Positions 1 to 6,552 of a DNA stretch of 6,983 nucleotides are shown in pieces; the stretch's first letter is position 1, and each line of letters starts with the position of its first letter. The translations under genes and the position numbers were made by a program. This stretch comes from Clostridia bacterium (lineage in GTDB: Bacteria > Bacillota > Clostridia > Oscillospirales > CAG-272): positions 1 to 6,983 of the forward strand of contig JAFVRI010000032.1 of assembly GCA_017504335.1 (NCBI GenBank). Direction: 5' to 3'. The notes beneath the pieces were generated by a model. It was not told the DNA's origin, ran no database searches, and saw only the letters and a program-made list of their open reading frames with translations.

Positions 1-6
1 AGACGA

Positions 7-15
7 AAAGGAGGT
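7..15 (+). promoter_or_regulatory. Strong ribosome binding site of the small terminase gene
   Basis: AAAGGAGGT is a near-perfect anti-16S match, seven bases before the ATG at 23. It shows that the first gene is complete at its 5' end and that the host uses canonical Firmicutes-type initiation. No promoter can be judged because only 22 bases precede the gene. Confidence 0.85.
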
Positions 16-22
16 ACCATCT

Positions 23-448
23 ATGAACAAACAAAGCGGCAGAGAGCTTCTTGAGAATGCATTCCGCCGCAAAAACTACGATCGGCTCTTGAAAAAATAC
101 ATCGCTTCCTGTCATCCCGCATCCGAGGAGGACGGAGCGATCCTGCCAAGAGCTCCAAAAAAACCGGAGGGTCGATTCCCAAATTTGGCAGGCTTCTGTC
201 GGTTCCTGCACATTGGAACCGAGGATCTGGTCGATTTATCCGAGAAATACCCCGATGCCATCGCTTATGTCTATGCGGTTCTGGAGGATGAGGCACTCAA
301 TTCCTCGGTCTCCCCAACACTGCTGACCGCTTATCTCAAGCGTCGGTTGGGTTACGACAAAGAAAATGAACGAAAGGAAAAGCTCCTGCCCACCGATCCG
401 CAACCCATCATTCGATTCGAGCATGACATTTACGGTGACGGCGCATGA
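23..448 (+). CDS. Probable terminase small subunit (DNA-recognition packaging protein)
   Basis: This is a 141-residue protein directly before the large terminase, which is the usual place and size for a small terminase. Such proteins form a ring that binds the phage packaging site and delivers DNA to the large subunit in the cytoplasm. The N-terminal part (1-50) is basic. Residues 51-75 (RFPNLAGFCRFLHIGTEDLV and following) look like the helix-turn-helix of gp3-type small terminases. Residues 77-108 are predicted helices, ending in a YLKRRLGYDKEN segment (104-115) that resembles the family's 'LKNNFGW-D' ending. The ATG at 23 has an excellent Shine-Dalgarno site, AAAGGAGGT at 7-15, seven bases upstream. 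The stop overlaps the next start as ATGA (445-448), so the two terminase subunits are probably translationally coupled. The function rests on position plus a loose family resemblance; a generic DNA-binding phage protein is the alternative. Confidence 0.8.
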   Translation: MNKQSGRELLENAFRRKNYDRLLKKYIASCHPASEEDGAILPRAPKKPEGRFPNLAGFCRFLHIGTEDLVDLSEKYPDAIAYVYAVLEDEALNSSVSPTLLTAYLKRRLGYDKENERKEKLLPTDPQPIIRFEHDIYGDGA

Positions 449-1752
449 CTTCCTCTCCCATTCTGACCATTCCGGGCGTTCCCACCAGACGACAGCAAGA
501 GTTTTTTCAAGCACGCTCTCGCTTTATCGCTTACGGAGGCGCCAGAGGCGGTGGAAAATCCTGGGCGCTTCGACGCAAGCTCATTGCCATGTGTCTGCGA
601 TATCCTGAGCTACGCTGCTTATTGATCCGCCGAACCTATCCCGAGCTGAAGGCAAATCACGTGCTTCCGTTTCTGAAGGAGTACGGCGCGTTTCTTTCCT
701 GGAGCGAGGCAGACAAGGTGCTTACCCTCCCCAACGGAAGTCGCATCTTTCTCGGATATTGCTCGGCTGACTCCGATGCCCTTCGCTATCAGGGACAGGA
801 ATACGATATCATTGCCATTGACGAGGCAACACAGCTGAACGAATACTGCTTTTCCATTTTCAAGGCATGTCTGCGCGGGATCTCGGATGCTCCCCGAAGG
901 ATGTATCTGACCTGCAATCCCGGGGGGGTCGGGCACGGTTGGGTCAAGCGCCTCTTTGTAGATCGACAATTTCGAAAAAATGAGAATCCTGATGACTATT
1001 GCTTCATTCCCGCCTTGGTTTATGACAATGATATTCTTCTCAAGGCCGATCCCGATTACGTCCGATCTCTGGAATCCCTTCCCCATCGATTGCGGGATGC
1101 CTGGCTCTACGGAAAATGGAATGTATTTGAAGGGCAATTTCTCCCGGAATTCGATCCCGACCTTCATGTCCTGCCTCCCTCCTCCATTCCTCTCCGCTTG
1201 AAGCATTTTCTGGCATTTGACTACGGCTTTGATATGTTGGCAGCCCTTTTGATGGGAATTGATTCCGATGGAAACATCTATGCTCTGCGCGAGCTTACCG
1301 TTCCCGATCTGACCCTCTCTCAAGGAGCAGAACGAATCGCTCTGCTGTGTCGGGGACAAGCGGTTGAATTTGCCGTAGCCTCCCCCGATCTTTGGAACAG
1401 ACGGCAGGACAGCGGCAAAAGCGGATTCGAGATCATGCAAGCAGTCAAGGGAATGCCTCCCATGCTCCCTGCTGACAATCGCCGCATTCCCGGCTGGCGC
1501 ATGCTTCGGGAATATCTTGGCGCTTCTCCCTTCCTTCGGATCTCCTCCTCGTGCGAGGAGCTGATCCGATGTCTCGGTGCTCTTCTCTGCGATCCGAATC
1601 GCCCCGAGGACGCGTCCGGTGAGCCACACAGCATCACACATGCACCGGAGGCACTTCGTTACGCGCTCATGAGCCGTTGTCCGCCTCTCGCTCCTTCTCC
1701 CCCTGAGAAATTTCACTTTTTCACCCCTCGACCCCGTTCGTTTTTTGATTGA
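445..1752 (+). CDS. terL: Terminase large subunit (packaging ATPase and nuclease)
   Basis: This is the motor that pumps DNA through the portal into the procapsid and cuts it. The 435-residue length is normal for the family. The N-terminal ATPase shows the Walker A loop GGARGGGKS (31-39), the Walker B strand IIAIDE with D126/E127 (122-127), and the coupling motif LTCNPGG (155-161). The WLYGKW stretch (220-225) marks the typical linker region. The C-terminal RNase H-like nuclease starts at FLAFDYGF (255-262) with probable catalytic D259. A second acidic site is D315 in VASPDLWNRR. The usual 'DALRY' end motif reads HAPEALRY (399-406), with E402 where aspartate is common. The last 25 residues are rich in proline and aromatics. 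Translation probably depends on the ATGA overlap with the upstream gene, as no strong Shine-Dalgarno site precedes it. A 365-codon ORF on the opposite strand is a codon-register shadow. Confidence 0.97.
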   Translation: MTSSPILTIPGVPTRRQQEFFQARSRFIAYGGARGGGKSWALRRKLIAMCLRYPELRCLLIRRTYPELKANHVLPFLKEYGAFLSWSEADKVLTLPNGSRIFLGYCSADSDALRYQGQEYDIIAIDEATQLNEYCFSIFKACLRGISDAPRRMYLTCNPGGVGHGWVKRLFVDRQFRKNENPDDYCFIPALVYDNDILLKADPDYVRSLESLPHRLRDAWLYGKWNVFEGQFLPEFDPDLHVLPPSSIPLRLKHFLAFDYGFDMLAALLMGIDSDGNIYALRELTVPDLTLSQGAERIALLCRGQAVEFAVASPDLWNRRQDSGKSGFEIMQAVKGMPPMLPADNRRIPGWRMLREYLGASPFLRISSSCEELIRCLGALLCDPNRPEDASGEPHSITHAPEALRYALMSRCPPLAPSPPEKFHFFTPRPRSFFD

Positions 1753-1812
1753 CCGAAATGTCTGTACTCCTTTGAAGAACGAACTCCACTATCACTGAAG
1801 AAAGGCTACAAT
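1753..1812 (+). other. Intergenic gap between terL and the nozzle gene, with ribosome binding site
   Basis: This 60-base spacer is the longest gap in the window. It carries a Shine-Dalgarno stretch GAAGAAAGG at 1797-1805, seven bases before the ATG at 1813. A TTGACC sequence at 1749-1754 resembles a -35 box, but no acceptable -10 box lies 16-18 bases downstream, so I do not call a promoter. No hairpin terminator is visible. Confidence 0.6.
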
Positions 1813-3540
1813 ATGTCAACAAAGAAAAAAGCGACTCCCTCTGTCCTCATCAACGGATTTCCGGGAATCCGTACATCCATCCCCATGGACGGGAACCTCG
1901 GATCGGTCACCATGAATAATTTTCGGATCACCGAGGAGGGAGCACTTCAAAAGCGAAACGGATTTTCTCCGCTTCATACATCCAAGGATCCAATCCGTGC
2001 TTACTTTTCAACGCAGATCAACAATATTCCTTGCCTGTTTCTGGTCCGCGGCGCATCGGTTTTTATGATGAATCTCAAAACCCAAAGCGCTCATTTGTGC
2101 GGTCAGATCCAATCCGATTCTGCCCCTGTTCATTTTTTCTATCACCAAGGAAATCTCTATCTTCTTTCGGGAACCACCGCATACATTCTCAACGAGCGTT
2201 CAATCAAACGAACCATCGGTTACATCCCTTTGGTCGGTCGGGATTGGCCCAACAATGTGGTCGGTGAGATCTACGAGCCAAGAAACATCCTACACAATCA
2301 GGCAAGGATCTCCTACGTGATCAACGACCCTCCCTCTATCTTTTTGCATACACCCTACACCATCGAAAAGATCCATCGAGTCATACGAAACGGGGTGGAT
2401 ATTACGGACACCGAGGACTATTATCTGGATGAGAATTTCAACACGGTCAACATTCTCGAGCCAAAGGTGGGAGATCGGATCACCGTATACTTCTCATTTC
2501 AGAATGAGGATACGACCGAGCTTGACAATCTTTTCAGCTGTCAAAAAAATGTACTGCTGGGCACGACCGACCAAAGTCGTATTCTCCTTTTTGACGGAAA
2601 CCTTCCCGCCTCGGTCTTTTGTTCCTCCTATGTATCGAATGATCATCTGAAGGAATCCCAAGCGATCAATTCACTCAGCTCCGCACTTTATTTTCCCGAA
2701 AACTGTGATTTTACTGTAGGAAACGGACAGTACCGTATTCAAGGCGCTACTCATAACCGCGATCGTATTCTCTTTTTCACACAGGGGATCACCTGGGTCT
2801 CCGCCAACAGCGATGCGCAAGCAAAAGGCTTGACTGCTCATGGCATGCTCCCCATCGGCTGTGTTTCTGACAAGGGGATGCTTCAAACGGGAAACGACAC
2901 CATTTTCATCGGGACAAACACGATCTACCGATGGGAAAGTGCCGCGGACGGTTCCCTTCGCGCCGTCAGTATTTCAAGGAACGTGGATCATCTCTGGGAT
3001 GCGAATTTTTATAAACGGGCAAGGCTTGCCTTTGATCCCACCCACAATGAGCTTTGGGTCACCGATTCCGAGCAGCAAGAGACCTGGATCTGCCGTCTCG
3101 ATTCCTACGATTGGTTCAAATTCACGGGCATCCCCGCCGACGAGCCCATTTGGCTCATAAATCAAATGGGATTTATTCATGGCAGTGACATCTTCCGTTT
3201 TGTCGACGGACAAAACTATGACGAGGATCGCGATGCCAACCAAATTCCAATCTCCGCATCCTATCATGCCGAGCTTGGAGATCTGGCATCGCCCGAAATA
3301 AAAACCGTCCGTCAGATTCTTTTTCATGGGTACACCAAGGGAGGACCCGTACTCGTTACTCTGTCGGGAGGAGATCTGCCATCGCCGCTATCGGTCCTTT
3401 TCCGGACAAACGAGGAGCCTCCCACCGTCGTATCTCAAAAGCGATGCCGTTCCGCCCGATTTCGCTGTGCGGATCTTACCATAGATGCCGACGCATCCTC
3501 CACCTCGACCGTTCGGCGACTTTCCATCTATACCAAATAA
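1813..3540 (+). CDS. Tail nozzle / DNA-stabilisation protein, P22 gp10-like (beta-propeller type)
   Basis: This 575-residue, beta-rich protein has no signal peptide or membrane segment. The opening resembles short-tailed phage nozzle and packaged-DNA stabilisation proteins: 'MNNFRITEEGALQKRNGF' (34-51) is the characteristic N-terminal strand-turn announcing a propeller whose blades follow. Further family-like blocks are LLGTTDQSRILLFDG (248-262), YFPEN...VGNG (from 293), and repeated strand pairs ending in W/Y-rich turns such as NELWVTDSEQQETWICRL. Residues about 182-229 (YTIEKIHRVIRNG ... DRITVYFSF) look like a small separate beta domain inserted between propeller strands. P22 gp10 is about 472 residues, so an insertion fits the extra length. 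In the virion it would extend or seal the portal channel. Its position between terL and portal is unusual. The exact role (nozzle, plug or adaptor) is inference; family membership comes from pattern recognition. Confidence 0.75.
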   Translation: MSTKKKATPSVLINGFPGIRTSIPMDGNLGSVTMNNFRITEEGALQKRNGFSPLHTSKDPIRAYFSTQINNIPCLFLVRGASVFMMNLKTQSAHLCGQIQSDSAPVHFFYHQGNLYLLSGTTAYILNERSIKRTIGYIPLVGRDWPNNVVGEIYEPRNILHNQARISYVINDPPSIFLHTPYTIEKIHRVIRNGVDITDTEDYYLDENFNTVNILEPKVGDRITVYFSFQNEDTTELDNLFSCQKNVLLGTTDQSRILLFDGNLPASVFCSSYVSNDHLKESQAINSLSSALYFPENCDFTVGNGQYRIQGATHNRDRILFFTQGITWVSANSDAQAKGLTAHGMLPIGCVSDKGMLQTGNDTIFIGTNTIYRWESAADGSLRAVSISRNVDHLWDANFYKRARLAFDPTHNELWVTDSEQQETWICRLDSYDWFKFTGIPADEPIWLINQMGFIHGSDIFRFVDGQNYDEDRDANQIPISASYHAELGDLASPEIKTVRQILFHGYTKGGPVLVTLSGGDLPSPLSVLFRTNEEPPTVVSQKRCRSARFRCADLTIDADASSTSTVRRLSIYTK

Positions 3541-3560
3541 ACATGAAAGGATTTTTTTGA

Positions 3561-5192
3561 ATGAAACCATTCCATCATTCTATCAAAGAAGCCTGGGCTC
3601 AATATGAGGCAGGCAAAAACTACAAGCGGCGGATCGGGCTCTATGAAACCGTACGGAAAAACGAACGGTTTTACCGAGGTGTACAATGGCAATCCGGTGA
3701 AGGAGCCGATCTACCGCATCCTGTGTTCAATATCATCCGCCGAATTGTGGATTATCTGATCTGCTCTGTGGCATCCACCGATCTGAGCATTCGGTATACC
3801 GATGAAAATCTTCCCTTCCTGAAAAGCAAAAAGGAAGCGGTGGAATTGGCTCGCGGCTTGGAAATTTTGTCTGCCAACACCGCTTATCGCTGGGAGCAAA
3901 ACGGAATGGACAACCGTCTTCTCCGTATGCTGACCGATGCTGCCATTACCGGCGACGGTGTTCTCTACTGTTACTGGGACCCCTCCATCAAAAGTCCTCA
4001 GCTCTATGAGGGGGATATTGCCACCGAGGTCATTGATAATGTCAATCTTTTTGTATCGGATGTGAATCGTTCCGATATTCAATCGCAGGATTACATTATT
4101 CTTGCCGGACGCGCCTCGGTTGCCTCCCTTCGCGCCGAAGCATCCGAGGCAGGATGCTCCGAGGACGATCTTTTGAAAATTGTCGGAGACAGCGATTGTC
4201 ATGAGCAAAGCGGAGAAATGGCTCTTTATGAGCTGGAGGGGGATCTTGAAGCAAAGGCAACCTACATCATCAAATTCTGGCGGGAAAAGGGCAAGGTCGT
4301 ATTTGAGAAATCTACGAAAAATTGCTCGATTCGACGTGCGCGAACCGATTGCCGTCTTTATCCCGTTGCCTATTTCAACTGGATCCCCACCAAAAACAGC
4401 TTTCACGGGACCTCTCCCATTACGGCTCTAATCCCCAATCAGAAATACATCAATCATGCCTTTGCTATGGCAATGAAGCATATGACCGATACCGCCTTCT
4501 CCAAGGTGATTTATGACAAATCAAAAATTCCCGAATGGTCCAATGAGATCGGTCAGGCCATTGCCGCGGTTGGCGGCGGGAATATCTCCGACGCGGTCTC
4601 GGTCATCGGAACAGGACAGATGCAAAACGGATACATGGATCTGATCGAATCTGCCATCTCCGTGACCAAGGAGCTGATGGGCGCGACCGAATCGGCGCTT
4701 GGAAATACAGAGGCAACCAATACCAGCGCCATTCTTGCCCTTCAGGAAAGCTCCCGTATTCCTCTGGAGCAGATCCGACGCAGCTACTACCGCTGTGTGG
4801 AAGAAATGGCAAACATCTGGGCGGATATGATGTGTGCCTATTACCCCGCAGAACGTCTGCTTCCCTGCAAAGATGAAAATGGGGTCACCACCGAGTCGAT
4901 GGAATTCAGTATGCTGAAAAAGGGATTTCTTTCAGCCCGTGTGGACGTAGCGGAGATTTCCCGCTACACCGCCGTTGGCGCACAGAATCTCTTGGACAAG
5001 CTATTGGAGTCGGGCTATCTGACCCCCTCCGCCTACATTCGCCGCTTGCCGTCGGGACTTCTGGTAGACCGTCAGGCACTTCTGGAAGAGCTGGAGCGTT
5101 CCGGCGCCGATGACAGCTACGATCAAAGAGAGGAGGTGCTCCATGGAGGACAAGAATCTGACCGAGATGAACGAGACAGTCGAGCCGATTGA
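3561..5192 (+). CDS. Portal protein
   Basis: This is the dodecameric ring at one capsid vertex through which DNA enters and to which terminase and tail attach. The 543 residues show portal hallmarks. NERFYRGVQW (34-43) is the N-terminal helix motif seen as 'N..FY.G.QW' across portals, followed by HPVFNIIRRIVDYLI (52-66). The wing/stem entry is GTSPITALIPNQKYIN (283-298), and the helical crown-side segment LALQESSRIPLEQIRRSYYR begins at 392. A terminal helical hairpin at 477-497 (LLDKLLESGYLTPSAYIRRL) leads to a highly charged tail. At 543 residues it is shorter than P22 gp1 (725), so it probably lacks the long C-terminal barrel. The start at ATG 3561 follows GAAAGG at 3545-3550, with a ten-base spacing. 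Its last 50 bases also encode the start of the scaffold gene. Confidence 0.9.
   Translation: MKPFHHSIKEAWAQYEAGKNYKRRIGLYETVRKNERFYRGVQWQSGEGADLPHPVFNIIRRIVDYLICSVASTDLSIRYTDENLPFLKSKKEAVELARGLEILSANTAYRWEQNGMDNRLLRMLTDAAITGDGVLYCYWDPSIKSPQLYEGDIATEVIDNVNLFVSDVNRSDIQSQDYIILAGRASVASLRAEASEAGCSEDDLLKIVGDSDCHEQSGEMALYELEGDLEAKATYIIKFWREKGKVVFEKSTKNCSIRRARTDCRLYPVAYFNWIPTKNSFHGTSPITALIPNQKYINHAFAMAMKHMTDTAFSKVIYDKSKIPEWSNEIGQAIAAVGGGNISDAVSVIGTGQMQNGYMDLIESAISVTKELMGATESALGNTEATNTSAILALQESSRIPLEQIRRSYYRCVEEMANIWADMMCAYYPAERLLPCKDENGVTTESMEFSMLKKGFLSARVDVAEISRYTAVGAQNLLDKLLESGYLTPSAYIRRLPSGLLVDRQALLEELERSGADDSYDQREEVLHGGQESDRDERDSRAD
5131..5136 (+). promoter_or_regulatory. Ribosome binding site that fixes the scaffold start
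   Basis: A consensus AGGAGG lies inside the portal coding sequence (codons R-E-E-V), six bases before ATG 5143. The in-frame upstream ATG at 5110 has no comparable site, which decides the scaffold start in favour of 5143. Confidence 0.8.
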
Positions 5193-5658
5193 AGCCGACT
5201 CTCCTCTCCCCGAAGAGCCATCTGATCCCACACCCGCGGAGGAATCCTCTGTCGATTCTGCCGATGAGATCGCCTCCCTGCAGGCAGAAGTTGAACGACT
5301 TCGCACAGCCTTGACCCAAAAAGAGCAGGAACAGAAAAAAATCATGCGGGAAATGGAGGATTTCAGCCGTTTCTTCCCCACAACCTCCGTCAAGGAAATA
5401 CCAGAGTCGGTATGGAAGGATGTGGAGACGGGAATTCCTCTCAGCGCCGCCTACGCCCTTTACGAAAAAAAGAGCTGTATGGATCGGCTACACGCGGAGG
5501 AAATCAATCGCCGCAATGCCGAGCAATCGGCAGGTCGCGCGGGACTTCATACCTCAAGCGAATATTATTCCCCTGACGAGGTTCGCGCCATGTCTCCCTC
5601 AGAGGTTCGCGAAAATTACAAAAAAATTAGAGAATCCATGAAAAAATGGCGTCATTGA
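5143..5658 (+). CDS. Capsid scaffolding protein
   Basis: This 171-residue protein is highly charged and sits between portal and coat, exactly where scaffold genes lie. Scaffolds coat the inside of the procapsid, direct coat-protein curvature and portal incorporation, and leave before DNA entry. Residues 1-42 are acidic and proline-rich, likely disordered. Residues 41-73 form a probable coiled coil (ADEIASLQAEVERLRTALTQ and following). Residues 77-110 (FFPTTSVKEIPESVW, then a helix) form a short conserved-looking core. The C-terminus carries two adjacent octapeptides, SPDEVRAM (143-150) and SPSEVREN (151-158), followed by the basic helix YKKIRESMKKWRH, matching the basic coat-binding tail of known scaffolds. 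An in-frame ATG at 5110 would add 11 residues, but the AGGAGG at 5131-5136 favours 5143. The gene overlaps the portal gene by 50 bases in another frame. Identification rests on composition, helix pattern and position. Confidence 0.85.
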   Translation: MEDKNLTEMNETVEPIEADSPLPEEPSDPTPAEESSVDSADEIASLQAEVERLRTALTQKEQEQKKIMREMEDFSRFFPTTSVKEIPESVWKDVETGIPLSAAYALYEKKSCMDRLHAEEINRRNAEQSAGRAGLHTSSEYYSPDEVRAMSPSEVRENYKKIRESMKKWRH

Positions 5659-5705
5659 TACACAACAACCATTCATTATTTTAAAAAAGAAAGGAATTTT
5701 ATCTT
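5659..5705 (+). promoter_or_regulatory. A/T-rich leader of the capsid gene with ribosome binding site; possible weak promoter
   Basis: This 47-base gap is strikingly A/T-rich against its surroundings. It holds GAAAGGA at 5689-5695, ten bases before ATG 5706, in an unstructured A-rich context that should favour high translation. A TTGATA at 5655-5660 (overlapping the scaffold stop) and a TATTTT at 5677-5682, separated by 16 bases, form a weak sigma-70-like pair. The ribosome binding site is well supported; the promoter is only a possibility. Confidence 0.45.
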
Positions 5706-6545
5706 ATGGCTATTACCAATTTTATCCCTACCATTTGGAACGAAAGTCTCCTTCATTCCCTGGACAACCATTATGTGGGTGTTGCAAACTGCAACCGTGA
5801 ATTCGAGGGCGAGATCAAGAACAAGGGCTCTGTTGTAAAGATCTGCGGTGTTGGATCGATCAATATCGGAGATTACACCAAGAACACCGATATGGACAGT
5901 CCTCAGGCTCTCTCCGATACCGTTCGCGAGCTGACTATTGATCAGGCAAAATATTTTAATTTCCAGATCGATGACATTGATCGCGCTCAGTGTTCCCCCA
6001 AGCTGATGGACTCGGCAATGAAGATCGCAGCATCCGCTTTGGCAGATGTGGCAGACCGCTATATCTACTCCTTCTTTGAAAATCACAGCCAAACCATTAC
6101 TACGGACGCGTTGACCCCGGAGAACATTTTCGATTTCATCGTAAAGGCAAGAGAACAGCTCTATACCAACAACGTATTTGACGATACCGAGGTCGTTCTG
6201 GAGATTTCCCCCAGTGTCGCATCCATCCTCTACAAGTCTAAGCTGGATCTGAGCACTTCCAACAATGAGCTGCTGGAAACCGGTTGCATCGGAAGCCTTG
6301 CGGGATGTAAGATCTTTGTCACCAATGGAATCCATACCGAGGGCATCGCCTCCGACGAGACAATTCACCACTGCTTCATGCGAACCAAGCGCGCCATTGC
6401 TTTTGCGGAGCAGCTTTCCGAAATCGACGCATACCGTCCCGAGCATCGCTTTGCGGATGCGGTCAAAGGTCTGCATCTGTACGGCGCACAGATCGTGTAT
6501 CCCACGGAGCTGGTGGTACTGGATTGCATGATTCTCTCCAACTAA
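5706..6545 (+). CDS. Major capsid protein (HK97-fold, P22 coat-like family)
   Basis: This 279-residue protein would build the icosahedral shell. The N-terminus MAITNFIPTIWNESLLHSL (1-19) is typical of P22-like coat proteins that begin 'A.TNFIP..W...L'. The FEGEIKNKGSVVKI hairpin (33-46) matches the E-loop/strand region. The block IDQAKYFNFQIDDIDRAQ (78-95) followed by a long helix (about 98-122) matches the spine-helix area of the HK97 fold. The C-terminal half (EVVLEISPSVASILY, then VTNGI) is the central A-domain. P22 coat is 430 residues, so this version is compact and probably lacks the large P22 insertion domain. There is no obvious N-terminal prohead-protease delta domain, consistent with the separate scaffold and no protease gene. 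Arginine codons are mostly CGC/CGT, unlike its neighbours, as expected for the most abundant product. Confidence 0.9.
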   Translation: MAITNFIPTIWNESLLHSLDNHYVGVANCNREFEGEIKNKGSVVKICGVGSINIGDYTKNTDMDSPQALSDTVRELTIDQAKYFNFQIDDIDRAQCSPKLMDSAMKIAASALADVADRYIYSFFENHSQTITTDALTPENIFDFIVKAREQLYTNNVFDDTEVVLEISPSVASILYKSKLDLSTSNNELLETGCIGSLAGCKIFVTNGIHTEGIASDETIHHCFMRTKRAIAFAEQLSEIDAYRPEHRFADAVKGLHLYGAQIVYPTELVVLDCMILSN

Positions 6546-6552
6546 AAACGCT

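Noticed and set aside
1545..1560. Inverted repeat CTCCTCG-TG-CGAGGAG inside terL
   Set aside because: It is a short stem within conserved coding sequence with no flanking signal; it is explained by serine and glutamate codons.
619..1716. 365-codon reading frame on the minus strand opposite the large terminase
   Set aside because: It lies in exact codon register with terL, so it stays open simply because terL avoids TTA, CTA and TCA codons. The translation shows no family features, while terL has all its motifs.
1749..1777. Possible promoter between terL and the nozzle gene (TTGACC)
   Set aside because: No -10-like hexamer occurs at 16-18 bases; the position expected for it reads TTGAAG.
2840..3160. 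106-codon plus-strand frame inside the nozzle gene
   Set aside because: It is an out-of-frame shadow with low-complexity S/P/F-rich translation, no ribosome binding site and no recognisable fold.
3543..3560. Five-codon mini-frame MKGFF whose TGA abuts the portal ATG
   Set aside because: It has no ribosome binding site of its own. The bases are better explained as the portal Shine-Dalgarno (GAAAGG) plus a T-rich spacer; the neat TGA-ATG join is probably chance.
5781..5795. Inverted repeat GTTGCA-AAC-TGCAAC near the start of the capsid gene
   Set aside because: Six base pairs with a three-base loop is common by chance, and it is explained by the codons for VANCN.
5676..6476. 266-codon minus-strand frame opposite the capsid gene, and a similar 231-codon frame at 3711-4406 opposite the portal
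   Set aside because: Both are in codon register with the real genes and arise from the same codon avoidance. Neither has recognisable motifs, and they run against a fully co-directional operon.
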